Below, piece by piece: positions 42,956 through 52,116 of a stretch of DNA of 64,000 bases; positions within the stretch are counted from its first letter, which is position 1, and each line of letters starts with the position of its first letter. This stretch comes from Leuconostoc mesenteroides subsp. mesenteroides ATCC 8293. GTDB taxonomy: Bacteria > Bacillota > Bacilli > Lactobacillales > Lactobacillaceae. The stretch is from the NCBI RefSeq assembly GCF_000014445.1, contig NC_008531.1, positions 651,001-715,000 on the forward strand, given 5' to 3'. Both the position numbers and the translations under genes were made by a program. The notes under the pieces are model-generated. The model was not told the origin of the DNA. It was given only the letters and a program-made list of their open reading frames with translations, and did not search any database.

Positions 42956-43225
42956 ATGTACTTAGCAAAAATATATGTCACATACAAGCCATCAATCCTT
43001 GATCCACAAGGTGAAGTGATTAAAGCTGCGTTAAATCGTATGGATTATAGCGGAATCGAGCAAGTATCACAAGGAAAATATTTTGAAATTAAGCTGAAAG
43101 CGACCGATGTTGATGCTGCTACTTCAGAAGTTGAAAGTTTCACTGATGCCCTATTAATCAATCAAAATACCGAAACCTACCGCTTTGATTTATCTTTGGT
43201 AGATGAGGACGAGGTACTATCATGA
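42956..43225 (+). CDS. purS: FGAM synthase subunit PurS
   Basis: Small 89-residue subunit that bridges PurQ and PurL in the three-part phosphoribosylformylglycinamidine synthase of Gram-positive bacteria. The pattern [20 protein letters not shown] near the N-terminus is typical. TTGGAGAAATA gives the start. Its stop overlaps purQ (ATGA). Confidence 0.95.
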   Translation: MYLAKIYVTYKPSILDPQGEVIKAALNRMDYSGIEQVSQGKYFEIKLKATDVDAATSEVESFTDALLINQNTETYRFDLSLVDEDEVLS

Positions 43226-43890
43226 AAGCTGCGGTTATTAGTTTTCCAGGATCAAATTGCGATTTTGACATGTTACATGCATTGCAAGAATTTGGTGTTG
43301 ATGCAGAAATTGTTTCTGCAAAACATAATAATTTGAAAGCATATGATGCAATCTTTTTACCAGGTGGTTTTTCATACGGAGATTATTTGCGTACAGGAGC
43401 GATTGCCCGTTTTTCACCAATCATGAGTGCTGTGACACAGGCGGCTAATGATGGCAAGCTTATTGTTGGCATTTGTAATGGATTTCAAATTTTGACAGAA
43501 GCTGGTTTGCTACCTGGACAACTATTAACAAATAAAAAACCAGGATTTATTTGCGATGAAATAGCACTTTCAATTGCAAATCCAAACACTGCTTATACAA
43601 ATGCTTATGATTCTGAAGAAATAATTAATATTCCTGTGGCACATGCAGAAGGAAATTATTATGCCGATGCAGAAACATTGACGAAACTTGAAGAGGATAA
43701 TCTGATTGTTTTCCGATATGTGGATAATCCCAATGGATCAGCACATGATATAGCGGGGATTATGAATGAAAATGGTAACGTCTTTGGTATGATGCCACAC
43801 CCAGAGCGTGCAGTTGATGCAGTGACTGGTAACGAAGATGGTAAGAACTTTTTCAAAAGTATTTTGAGCGGCATTCTAGCAGGAGCCTAA
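43222..43890 (+). CDS. purQ: FGAM synthase subunit PurQ, glutamine amidotransferase
   Basis: Class I glutaminase that supplies ammonia to PurL. The 222-residue protein has the nucleophile motif GICNGFQIL (Cys about 85), the oxyanion strand [13 protein letters not shown] (about 45) and the His/Glu dyad in MMPHPERA (about 193). Overlaps purS by 4 nt; purL begins 4 nt after its stop. Confidence 0.96.
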   Translation: MKAAVISFPGSNCDFDMLHALQEFGVDAEIVSAKHNNLKAYDAIFLPGGFSYGDYLRTGAIARFSPIMSAVTQAANDGKLIVGICNGFQILTEAGLLPGQLLTNKKPGFICDEIALSIANPNTAYTNAYDSEEIINIPVAHAEGNYYADAETLTKLEEDNLIVFRYVDNPNGSAHDIAGIMNENGNVFGMMPHPERAVDAVTGNEDGKNFFKSILSGILAGA

Positions 43891-43894
43891 TATA

Positions 43895-46111
43895 ATGACA
43901 ACAAATGAATTATCACCCGAAGAAGTACGTGACAGTAAAATTTATATAGAGTGGGGGCTTACAGAACAAGAATATGATTTGATTGTTAAGGAGTTAAAGC
44001 GTCTACCTAATTTTACTGAAACAGGCATTTTTTCAGGAATGTGGTCGGAACACGTTTCTTATAAGAAATCAAAGCCAATTTTGCGCAAATTCTGGTCATC
44101 CAACGAACGGGTTTTACAGGGACCAGGTGAAGGTGCTGGAATTTTAGACATTGGTGACAATCAAGCAGTTGTTTTTAAGGCTGAAAGTCATAATCATCCT
44201 TCATTTGTTGAACCGTATGAGGGGGCAGCAACCGGAGTTGGCGGTATCTTACGTGATATTTTTTCAATGGGTGCCCAACCTATTGCTGTACTGGATTCGC
44301 TACGTTTTGGTGAATTGGACAATGCGCATACAAAACATATTGTTGACGGTGTCATAGCAGGAATTGCGGGATACGGTAATGCGATTGGTATTCCCACAGT
44401 GGGAGGCGAAATTGGTTTCGATGGCGTTTACGCTGGCAATCCATTGGTAAATGTTATGGCTGTTGGCTTGATGGACCAAAATGCTATGCAAGTTGGACAA
44501 GCTAAAGGCATAGGAAATTCAATTATCTATGTTGGTGCTAAAACTGGTCGTGATGGTATTAATGGCGCTTCATTTGCCTCTGCTGAGTTTTCAAGTGCAG
44601 AAAAATCTGATCGTTCGGCTGTTCAAGTTGGCGATCCATTCTTGGAAAAGTTGGTGATGGACGCAACGCTCCAAGCAATTCGTGAACATTCTGATATTAT
44701 TGTTGGCATTCAAGATATGGGTGCAGCTGGACTCCTATCTTCGAGTTCTGAAATGGCTGCTAAAGCAGGCATGGGTATTCACTTGAACTTGGATATGGTC
44801 CCTCAACGTGAAACAGGAATGACGCCATATGAACTAATGTTGTCAGAGTCGCAAGAACGCATGGTGCTGGTTGTTAAAAAGGGTGAAGAACAAGCTATTA
44901 TTGATTTGTTCCAATCGGCTGATTTAGATGCTGTAATCATTGGTCAAGTTACCGATGATGGTCGTTATCGATTAAACTTCAAAAATGAAGTTGTTGCAGA
45001 TGTGCCTGTTGATTTCTTAACGCATGCGCCAAAGCAAGACTTACCAATGATTGAACCGGCAAGATTGGCGAACTTTACAGATGAACAATTTGAGCCAGAC
45101 ATGGGTAACGTCAAAGAAACAATATTAACATTACTCGCACAACCAACAATTGCTTCTAAAGCATCGTTGTTCCGACACTTTGATTCTCAAGTGCGCGCTG
45201 ATACGGCTATTAAGCCTGGTGGAGATGCGGCGTTGATTCGTATTCGTGATACGCAAAAGGCATTAGCGATGACAACAGATGTCAATGCTCGTTATTTATA
45301 TCTCAATCCACGTGTGGGTGCCAAAATGGCAGTTGCTGAAGCGGCTAGAAACATTGTATCCACAGGGGCAAAGCCAATTGGCATCACAGATGGCTTGAAC
45401 TTTGGTTCACCGGATAATCCAGAAGTTTATTATGAGTTGGATCAAGCTGTTGCTGGGATTAATGACGTGGCTAAACAGCTTGACACACCAATTATTTCTG
45501 GAAACGTGTCTCTTTACAACGAAACAGATGGGCAAGCAATTTATCCCACACCAATGATTGGCATGGTTGGTTTGCTTGAAGATATCACAAAAGCAACACG
45601 AACGGCATTTCAAAAAGCAGGCGATAACATTTATCTTGTAGGGCGAACGAAAGATAGCTTTAACGGTTCAGAAATTCAAAAGATGCAAACAGGACATATT
45701 GCCGGTCAATTATTTGATTTTAATGATGAGGACGAGTTAGCAGCGCAACAGGTCATTCTAGATGTCACTGATCAACGTCTGCTTAATAGTGCGCATGATT
45801 TATCTGAAGGTGGATTAATCGTTGGTCTTCTTGAGAGCGCCTTTGCTGGAAATCTTGGTTTTGATATCTCGGTAGACTTAGCCGATAAGTATTTATTTTC
45901 GGAAACACCAAGTCGTTTTGTAGTCAGTGTGTCACCTGAAAATAGGACAACATTTGAATCACTAGCCGGTGACCGAGTAATAAAATTAGGTGTGGTTACA
46001 GCAGATGATACGATTAATATTACAACGACAACAAGCGATATTCAATTGTCATTAATCGAAACGAAGAAAATCTACCAGGAGAGTATCGCATGGAAACTAA
46101 ATGCGGAGTAA
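43895..46111 (+). CDS. purL: FGAM synthase subunit PurL
   Basis: Converts FGAR to FGAM with ammonia from PurQ. The 738-residue length is that of the small, PurS-dependent type. Seen are [14 protein letters not shown] (about 48), [20 protein letters not shown] (about 90) and [16 protein letters not shown] (about 632). The purF coding start lies just after its stop, with the ribosome binding site GGAG inside its last codons. Confidence 0.97.
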   Translation: MTTNELSPEEVRDSKIYIEWGLTEQEYDLIVKELKRLPNFTETGIFSGMWSEHVSYKKSKPILRKFWSSNERVLQGPGEGAGILDIGDNQAVVFKAESHNHPSFVEPYEGAATGVGGILRDIFSMGAQPIAVLDSLRFGELDNAHTKHIVDGVIAGIAGYGNAIGIPTVGGEIGFDGVYAGNPLVNVMAVGLMDQNAMQVGQAKGIGNSIIYVGAKTGRDGINGASFASAEFSSAEKSDRSAVQVGDPFLEKLVMDATLQAIREHSDIIVGIQDMGAAGLLSSSSEMAAKAGMGIHLNLDMVPQRETGMTPYELMLSESQERMVLVVKKGEEQAIIDLFQSADLDAVIIGQVTDDGRYRLNFKNEVVADVPVDFLTHAPKQDLPMIEPARLANFTDEQFEPDMGNVKETILTLLAQPTIASKASLFRHFDSQVRADTAIKPGGDAALIRIRDTQKALAMTTDVNARYLYLNPRVGAKMAVAEAARNIVSTGAKPIGITDGLNFGSPDNPEVYYELDQAVAGINDVAKQLDTPIISGNVSLYNETDGQAIYPTPMIGMVGLLEDITKATRTAFQKAGDNIYLVGRTKDSFNGSEIQKMQTGHIAGQLFDFNDEDELAAQQVILDVTDQRLLNSAHDLSEGGLIVGLLESAFAGNLGFDISVDLADKYLFSETPSRFVVSVSPENRTTFESLAGDRVIKLGVVTADDTINITTTTSDIQLSLIETKKIYQESIAWKLNAE

Positions 46112-46113
46112 CG

Positions 46114-47700
46114 ATGATGAACGAACAAAAAAATGAAACATCACGTCTTAATGTGCGTAGTTTGAATGAAGAATGTGGCATTTTTGGCGTCTGGGGTCGA
46201 TCCGATGCGGCGCAATTAACATACTATGGACTACATGCATTACAACATCGTGGTCAAGAGGGTGCTGGTATTGTTGCTAACAATAATGGTCATTTGTGGC
46301 AAGAACGTGGTTTAGGTCTACTGAGTGATGTTTTTCGAGATACATCTCGCATTGAAGCATTAGCTGGGAAAAGTGCTATTGGTCATGTGCGTTATGCCAC
46401 AGCTGGATCTAATGGTTTAGAAAACATCCAACCTTTGATGGTGAATTTTCATGACATGCAAATCTCATTAGCGCACAATGGTAATTTGACAAATGCCCTT
46501 ACATTACGTGAAAATTTGGAAGAAGAAGGGGCCATTTTTCAATCATCTTCTGATTCTGAAATTTTATTGCATTTAATTCGCCGATCTAAAGCAGACAAAT
46601 TTATTGATAAACTAAAAGAAGCTTTAAACATTGTACATGGTGGATTTGCGTTCTTGCTATTGACGCCACATGGAATGTTTGCTGCGTTGGATCCACACGC
46701 GTTTCGACCTTTTGTCATTGGTCAAATGCCGGATGGTCACTACATTGTTACATCTGAAACAGCTGCTATTGAAGTTGTTGGTGCCAAGTTCGTACGCGAT
46801 GTACAACCTGGCGAACTAATCGCGATTGACGACAATGGTTTAACCATCGATACATATACTGATAAAACCACTTTAAATATTGACTCGATGGAATATATCT
46901 ATTTTGCTCGCCCTGATTCAATGATTTATGGTGTGAATGTACACAAGGCACGTAAGCGGATGGGGGCAGCTTTAGCAGCAGAACAGCCGGTTCCGGAAGC
47001 AGACATTGTTGTTGGCATTCCGAACTCTAGTTTGAGTGCAGCCGCTGGGTTTGCTGAAGCCAGTGGTTTACCAAATGAGATGGGGTTAGTAAAAAATCAA
47101 TACATTGCGCGTACATTTATTGAACCAACACAAGATAAAAGAGAACGAGCCGTTCGTATGAAATTAAGCGCTGTCCGTGACGTTGTTGTTGATAAAAATG
47201 TCGTTTTGATAGATGACTCAATTGTTCGTGGAACAACCTCTATGTTCATCGTGCGAATGCTGAAAGAAGCTGGTGCTAAATCAGTTCATGTAAGAATTGC
47301 GAGTCCTATATTTAAATTTCCGTCATTTTATGGCATTGATATGCAAACAACAGAAGAACTGATGGGCGCAAATCATTCATTGCTTGAAATGACAAAAATG
47401 ATTGAAGCTGATTCACTTGGATTTTTGTCAGTTGATGCACTGGTTAAGGCAATTGACTTACCATATGATGGAGAAGGAACTGGGCTAACGACCGCTTACT
47501 TTGATGGGCATTATCCAAGTCCAATTTATGATTATAAAGCCAGTTTAGACCGATTTGTTCGTTCTGGAGAAGTTGATTTCGTTCCTGAACCAGTAACCAC
47601 TTATCATCCCCGTCAAGTGGCTTCATTGCGACATCAGGAGCTTTTGTCAGATGGCACTATCCATTTAGATTCACAAACAATTCAGGGGGTGGAAATATGA
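46114..47700 (+). CDS. purF: Amidophosphoribosyltransferase without Fe-S cysteines
   Basis: Committed step: PRPP + glutamine to phosphoribosylamine. About 528 residues. A propeptide of some 20 residues ends LNEE, and cleavage would expose the nucleophile Cys of CGIFGVWG. The PRPP loop is VVLIDDSIVRGTTS (about 365). Bacillus PurF carries a [4Fe-4S] cluster on four Cys; here those places read IDSMEY, FPSFYG and GTGLTTAYF, so all four are gone and the nucleophile is the only Cys. ATG at 46114 or 46117 both suit GGAG at 46105. It overlaps purM by 4 nt. Confidence 0.96.
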   Translation: MMNEQKNETSRLNVRSLNEECGIFGVWGRSDAAQLTYYGLHALQHRGQEGAGIVANNNGHLWQERGLGLLSDVFRDTSRIEALAGKSAIGHVRYATAGSNGLENIQPLMVNFHDMQISLAHNGNLTNALTLRENLEEEGAIFQSSSDSEILLHLIRRSKADKFIDKLKEALNIVHGGFAFLLLTPHGMFAALDPHAFRPFVIGQMPDGHYIVTSETAAIEVVGAKFVRDVQPGELIAIDDNGLTIDTYTDKTTLNIDSMEYIYFARPDSMIYGVNVHKARKRMGAALAAEQPVPEADIVVGIPNSSLSAAAGFAEASGLPNEMGLVKNQYIARTFIEPTQDKRERAVRMKLSAVRDVVVDKNVVLIDDSIVRGTTSMFIVRMLKEAGAKSVHVRIASPIFKFPSFYGIDMQTTEELMGANHSLLEMTKMIEADSLGFLSVDALVKAIDLPYDGEGTGLTTAYFDGHYPSPIYDYKASLDRFVRSGEVDFVPEPVTTYHPRQVASLRHQELLSDGTIHLDSQTIQGVEI

Positions 47701-48734
47701 GTGAGAAAAATGCGTATCAGAAAGCTGGCGTCGATATCAAGGCTGGAGAACGTGCTGTTGATTTAATGAAAGATGCAGTTGCAGATACATATAATGACCA
47801 AGTGCTTGACGGTATTGGTGGTTTTGGCGCTGCATTTGCTTTAGGAAAAGGATACACTGATCCGGTTTTGATTTCAGGCGCTGATGGGGTAGGAACAAAA
47901 CTACTGTTGGCTATCGCTGCGGATAAACATGATACAATTGGACAAGATTTAGTAGCGATGGTGGCTAATGATATCTTAGCTCAGGGCGCAAAGCCAGCTT
48001 TCTTACTGGATTATTTAGCTGTGGACAAGATGAGACCAGAAGTTGTTGCTGAAATTGTCACTGGCATTGCCAAAGCCGCCAAAGCATCAAATATGTCTCT
48101 AATTGGTGGTGAAAGTGCTGAACTACCAGGATTGTACGCGGAAAAACATTATGACTTAGCAGCTTTTGCTGTTGGTATTGCAGAGCGGCAACAATTATTG
48201 TCTGCAAAAAATGTCTCTGAAGGAGATGTTTTGATTGGTTTGCCATCTTCTGGAATTCACTCTAACGGCTATTCGCTAGTACGTCAGGTTTTTGGTGTTC
48301 AGTCGGATGACGACTTTAATCAATTATCTCCTGAGACAAAGGCAACCTTACTGACTCCAACAGCTTTATATGCTCAATCTGTTTGGCCGGTTGTTGCAGC
48401 CAACCTTGTGCAGTCCATGGCGCATATTACTGGTGGAGGAATCATAGAGAACTTACCTCGAGCATTGCCCGATAATGTTTCTGCTGAAATAAGCTGGGGT
48501 TCATGGCCAATTTTGCCTATTTTCCACGAACTACAAGCTAAAGGACATTTATCTTTAGAAGATATGCTATTGACGTTCAATAATGGATTAGGTATGATTC
48601 TGATTGTAAAGCCACAACAATTAGCAGATGCAATGACCTTATTAACTCATCAAAATCAAACAGCCTACGTGCTTGGTAAAATAACGCCTGCTCAGAACGA
48701 TCGAGTTGTCTTTACAGGTAATGAACCATGGTGA
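47697..48734 (+). CDS. purM: Phosphoribosylformylglycinamidine cyclo-ligase (AIR synthase)
   Basis: Closes the imidazole ring: FGAM + ATP to AIR. The 345-residue protein starts NAYQKAGVDIKAGERAVDLM. It has GADGVGTKLLLA (about 60), MVANDILAQGAKPAFLLDY (about 85) and GLPSSGIHSNGYSLVR (about 180). Overlaps purF by 4 nt and purN by 7 nt. Confidence 0.97.
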   Translation: MSEKNAYQKAGVDIKAGERAVDLMKDAVADTYNDQVLDGIGGFGAAFALGKGYTDPVLISGADGVGTKLLLAIAADKHDTIGQDLVAMVANDILAQGAKPAFLLDYLAVDKMRPEVVAEIVTGIAKAAKASNMSLIGGESAELPGLYAEKHYDLAAFAVGIAERQQLLSAKNVSEGDVLIGLPSSGIHSNGYSLVRQVFGVQSDDDFNQLSPETKATLLTPTALYAQSVWPVVAANLVQSMAHITGGGIIENLPRALPDNVSAEISWGSWPILPIFHELQAKGHLSLEDMLLTFNNGLGMILIVKPQQLADAMTLLTHQNQTAYVLGKITPAQNDRVVFTGNEPW

Positions 48735-49318
48735 GAAAAGTAAAGTTAGCAGTTTTTGCGTCTGGTACGGGGACCAACTTTCAAGCATTAAATGATGCTA
48801 TTTTACAACGAAATCTGAATGCTGAAATCGTACGTTTGATTGTTGATAAATCAACTGCTGGTGCCCTGAATTTAGCAAAATTATTCGGTATTCCTGCTAC
48901 AGCAATCAAATATTCTAATTATGAAACGAAGATCGAAGCGGAACAGGTCATTATTAATCAACTTAAAACAGATCAAGTTGATGGTATTTTATTGGCTGGT
49001 TATATGCGTATTTTGACGCCAAAGTTAATCGATGCCTATTCAGGGAAGATTATTAACCTCCATCCGGCCATGCTGCCTAAATTCCCGGGACGACACAGCA
49101 TCCTAGATGCCTTTGAAGCCGGTGTTTCAGAGACCGGTGTAACCGTTCATTTTGTGGATAATGGCATTGATACCGGTGAGATAATTGCTCAAGAAGCTGT
49201 CCCAATTTTGGTGAATGATACCATTGATTTACTTGAGACACGTATTCATAATGTTGAACATGTGCTGTATCCCAACACACTTGCAAAGTTAATAGATGAA
49301 GGAGTATTTTTAAAATGA
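48728..49318 (+). CDS. purN: GAR transformylase
   Basis: Transfers formyl from 10-formyl-THF to GAR. In 196 residues, LAVFASGTGTNFQAL is at the N-terminus, the catalytic NLHPAMLPKFPGRHS is near 108, and the Asp in VDNGIDTGEIIAQ near 145. The formyl donor is the product of Fhs, encoded in the purD-fhs unit of this window. Overlaps purH by 4 nt. Confidence 0.96.
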   Translation: MVRKVKLAVFASGTGTNFQALNDAILQRNLNAEIVRLIVDKSTAGALNLAKLFGIPATAIKYSNYETKIEAEQVIINQLKTDQVDGILLAGYMRILTPKLIDAYSGKIINLHPAMLPKFPGRHSILDAFEAGVSETGVTVHFVDNGIDTGEIIAQEAVPILVNDTIDLLETRIHNVEHVLYPNTLAKLIDEGVFLK

Positions 49319-50841
49319 CACGAGCATTACTTAGCGTTTCTGATAAAAGTGGTTTAATCCCTTTTGCCAAAAATTTAGTTGAATTAGGTTATGAATTGGT
49401 ATCTACTGGCGGTACTCATAAAGTGTTGATCGATGCCGGTTTAGATGTTATTTCAATTGATGAAGTAACTGATTTTCCAGAAATGTTGGATGGCCGTGTA
49501 AAAACTTTACATCCTCGTGTCCATGCTGGTTTACTTGCTCGTCGTGACTTACCAGAGCACATGGCTAAATTAGCAGAATTTGATATCACACCGATTGATA
49601 TGGTAGTTGTTAATTTATATCCCTTCAAATCAACCATCCAAAAAGAAGGTGTTACTGAGGCGGAAGCAATTGAAAACATTGATATTGGTGGACCCTCAAT
49701 GTTACGTTCTGCAGCTAAAAATTTTGCATCAGTTTTGCCAATTGTGGATCCAAAAGATTATGATGTTGTTGTCAATAAGCTAAAAGCTGGTGAAGTGGAT
49801 CGTGAATATCGTAAGTCATTAGCCGCAAAAGTGTTTCAACATACTGCCAGTTATGATGCCTTGATTGCCAATTATTTGACGGAAACATCATTTCCTGAAA
49901 ATCTAACATTAGCTTACGAAAAATTTGATGATATGCGTTACGGGGAAAATCCACATCAACCAGCTGCTGCCTATAAGACAGCCTTACCTGAAGCCTATTC
50001 GGTTCTGAATGCTGATATTTTACACGGCAAACAATTGTCATATAACAATATTCGTGACGCTGATGCAGCCCTTAGAATAATTGCTGAATATGAAGAAACG
50101 ACAGTTGTTACAGTTAAGCACATGAATCCAGCTGGAATAGGGCAGGGACAAACTTTGGAAGCTGCTTGGGATCAAGCCTTTGCTGCTGACGATATTTCAA
50201 TTTTTGGTGGTATTGTAGCGCTTAATCGTGAAGTTGACGCAGCAACTGCCGAAAAGATGCATGATATTTTCCTTGAAATTATTATTGCACCAAGCTTCAC
50301 ACCGGAAGCATATGAAATTTTAGCAGCTAAAAAAAATCTTCGTTTGCTGACATTACCATTTACAACAAGTATTCCACAAAAATTGGAAGTCACTTCCGTA
50401 TTAGGTGGGGTGGTTGTACAAGAGCGTGATTTGGTTGGTGAGTCTGAAAATAATTTTACCGTGGTTTCAAAAGCACAGCCTACTAAAGAACAGTTACAGG
50501 CAATGGTTTTTGCTCAAAAAGTAGTGAAACATGTGAAGTCAAATGCTATTGTTGTCGCTCGTAATGGTCAAACATTAGGCATCGGTGCAGGACAGCCGAA
50601 TCGTATTGATTCAGTTGTTTACTCAATCCAAAAGGCAGAAAAAAAGCCAGGGTTTGATGAAGCAGTATTAGCTTCAGATGCATTTTTCCCAATGGATGAT
50701 TCTGTTCAGTATGCAGCAGAACATGGTATTAAAGCGATTGTTGAGCCTGGTGGATCTATAAAAGACAAGGATTCGATTGCCAAGGCTGATGAATTGGGCG
50801 TTGTCTTAATCTTCAGTGGAACACGTCACTTTAAACATTAA
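49315..50841 (+). CDS. purH: Bifunctional AICAR transformylase/IMP cyclohydrolase
   Basis: The last two steps to IMP. Of 508 residues, the N-terminal IMP cyclohydrolase (about 1-190) begins ALLSVSDKSGLIPFAK and includes STGGTHKVL and DGRVKTLHPRVHAGLL. The C-terminal transformylase has RYGENPHQPAA, the catalytic VKHMNPAGIGQG (about 265) and FFPMDDSVQYAAEHGI (about 460). Last gene of the operon, followed by a strong terminator. purB, needed between PurC and PurH, is not in the window. Confidence 0.97.
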   Translation: MTRALLSVSDKSGLIPFAKNLVELGYELVSTGGTHKVLIDAGLDVISIDEVTDFPEMLDGRVKTLHPRVHAGLLARRDLPEHMAKLAEFDITPIDMVVVNLYPFKSTIQKEGVTEAEAIENIDIGGPSMLRSAAKNFASVLPIVDPKDYDVVVNKLKAGEVDREYRKSLAAKVFQHTASYDALIANYLTETSFPENLTLAYEKFDDMRYGENPHQPAAAYKTALPEAYSVLNADILHGKQLSYNNIRDADAALRIIAEYEETTVVTVKHMNPAGIGQGQTLEAAWDQAFAADDISIFGGIVALNREVDAATAEKMHDIFLEIIIAPSFTPEAYEILAAKKNLRLLTLPFTTSIPQKLEVTSVLGGVVVQERDLVGESENNFTVVSKAQPTKEQLQAMVFAQKVVKHVKSNAIVVARNGQTLGIGAGQPNRIDSVVYSIQKAEKKPGFDEAVLASDAFFPMDDSVQYAAEHGIKAIVEPGGSIKDKDSIAKADELGVVLIFSGTRHFKH

Positions 50842-50850
50842 AATACTGAC

Positions 50851-50876
50851 AAAAAGCGCTGTTTAGAGCGCTTTTT
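50851..50876 (+). terminator. Terminator of the pur operon
   Basis: AAAAAGCGCT (50851-50860) pairs with AGCGCTTTTT (50866-50875), with further T. Confidence 0.93.
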
Positions 50877-50879
50877 TAG

Positions 50880-50908
50880 TTGAATCACATTATTTTTTTA
50901 GGTATACT
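50880..50908 (+). promoter_or_regulatory. Promoter of yhaONM
   Basis: TTGAAT (50880-50885), 17-nt spacer, TATACT (50903-50908). Start point predicted near 50915, directly before the SOS box. Confidence 0.75.
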
Positions 50909-50916
50909 TATCTATA

Positions 50917-50930
50917 CGAACAAATATTCG
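50917..50930 (+). promoter_or_regulatory. LexA (SOS) box before yhaO
   Basis: CGAAC-AAAT-ATTCG matches the Gram-positive LexA box CGAAC-N4-GTTCG with one mismatch. It sits at the predicted transcription start, where bound LexA would block initiation. In Bacillus subtilis yhaONM is a reported SOS operon, which supports the call. Confidence 0.75.
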
Positions 50931-50943
50931 CTTAGGAGATTAT

Positions 50944-52116
50944 ATGAAATTTATTCATGCAGGTGATGTGCATCTTGGCAATCCTTTTTCTGGTCTGGAT
51001 AAACAGTTGCCATTTACTCTAAAAAAAACAGTTCAAACAGCAACAATTAAGGCATTTGAGCAATTAATTGATGATGCTATTTCTGCTGAGGTCGATTTTG
51101 TCTTATTCCCAGGAGATTTATATAATTCAGCGGAGAATAGTCCATTTATTCAAGAAGTAGTGAGCAAACAATTCAAACGACTTTCAGATGTGAACATTGA
51201 TGTTTTTTTAAGTTTTGGGAATCATGACTTTGAAGCAGATACGAGAAATCATCTGCCCTGGCCAAACAATATCCACGTTTTTCATCAAGAAGTAGAAACA
51301 AAAATTAAAATACTTCATTCTGGAGAAAAAGTTGCGCTGACGGGCTTTAGTTACCAAACCCAACGTCAAACTGAAAAAATCATTGATGATTTTCCTAGCA
51401 AGGGAGATACTGACTATCAAATAGGCTTGTATCATGGTGCACTTGGTGTGGCTGGTGATCCTTATGCTCCTTTTTCCTTGAGTGATATGTTGCAAAAGAA
51501 CTATGATTATTGGGCTTTGGGTCACATTCATATACGTCAGACGCTAAATGAGCAGCCGTTTATTGGTTATTCTGGTGTTTTACAGGGCTTAAATCGTAAA
51601 GAAACCGGGGACAAAGGCTATTACTTGGTTCACTCTGAGAATCAACGTTTAATTCCAGAATTTAAAAATATTGCACCAATTAATTGGAATAGTACGACGA
51701 TTTCGTCAATGACAGATGAGACTGACCTAATTGATCAAATTATCAGTCTCAAAAATGACAAAATAACTTTTTGGTCAATCACTATAACTGCTCAGATTGA
51801 TGCAACCATTATTGAAAGAATTAATAGCGGTGTGACATTAGACAAAATACGTGATCAATTACCAACTAACATGTGGGTCGTTCGTTTAAGTGTTGCTAAT
51901 GCTGGACAATTATCATTAGTTTCTGACAATATTGATCAACAATACTGGACAGGGGCGCTTGACAAGGTTTTTGAAGAGTCTAACATAACTGATTACTTGC
52001 CAAGTCAAGTTCCTGTATTTATTCGTGAGCATTTCATGAGTGATGATGGTCAGGAAGAACTTCAAAATGCTATGGAACAATTAATCGCAGAAAGGCGACA
52101 AAACAATGAAGATTAA
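50944..52116 (+). CDS. yhaO: YhaO-type metallophosphoesterase (SbcD/Mre11-like DNA nuclease)
   Basis: A 390-residue protein with all calcineurin-like motifs of Mre11/SbcD: AGDVHLGNPF (about 6), FPGDLYN (about 56), SFGNHDFE (about 93), LYHGALG and WALGHIHIRQ (about 195). A C-terminal region of about 140 residues would cap the active site and contact the ATPase partner. AGGAG precedes the ATG. It overlaps yhaN by 11 nt, so the two are made together. Probably a double-strand-end nuclease with YhaN, induced by DNA damage through the SOS box (inference). Confidence 0.92.
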   Translation: MKFIHAGDVHLGNPFSGLDKQLPFTLKKTVQTATIKAFEQLIDDAISAEVDFVLFPGDLYNSAENSPFIQEVVSKQFKRLSDVNIDVFLSFGNHDFEADTRNHLPWPNNIHVFHQEVETKIKILHSGEKVALTGFSYQTQRQTEKIIDDFPSKGDTDYQIGLYHGALGVAGDPYAPFSLSDMLQKNYDYWALGHIHIRQTLNEQPFIGYSGVLQGLNRKETGDKGYYLVHSENQRLIPEFKNIAPINWNSTTISSMTDETDLIDQIISLKNDKITFWSITITAQIDATIIERINSGVTLDKIRDQLPTNMWVVRLSVANAGQLSLVSDNIDQQYWTGALDKVFEESNITDYLPSQVPVFIREHFMSDDGQEELQNAMEQLIAERRQNNED

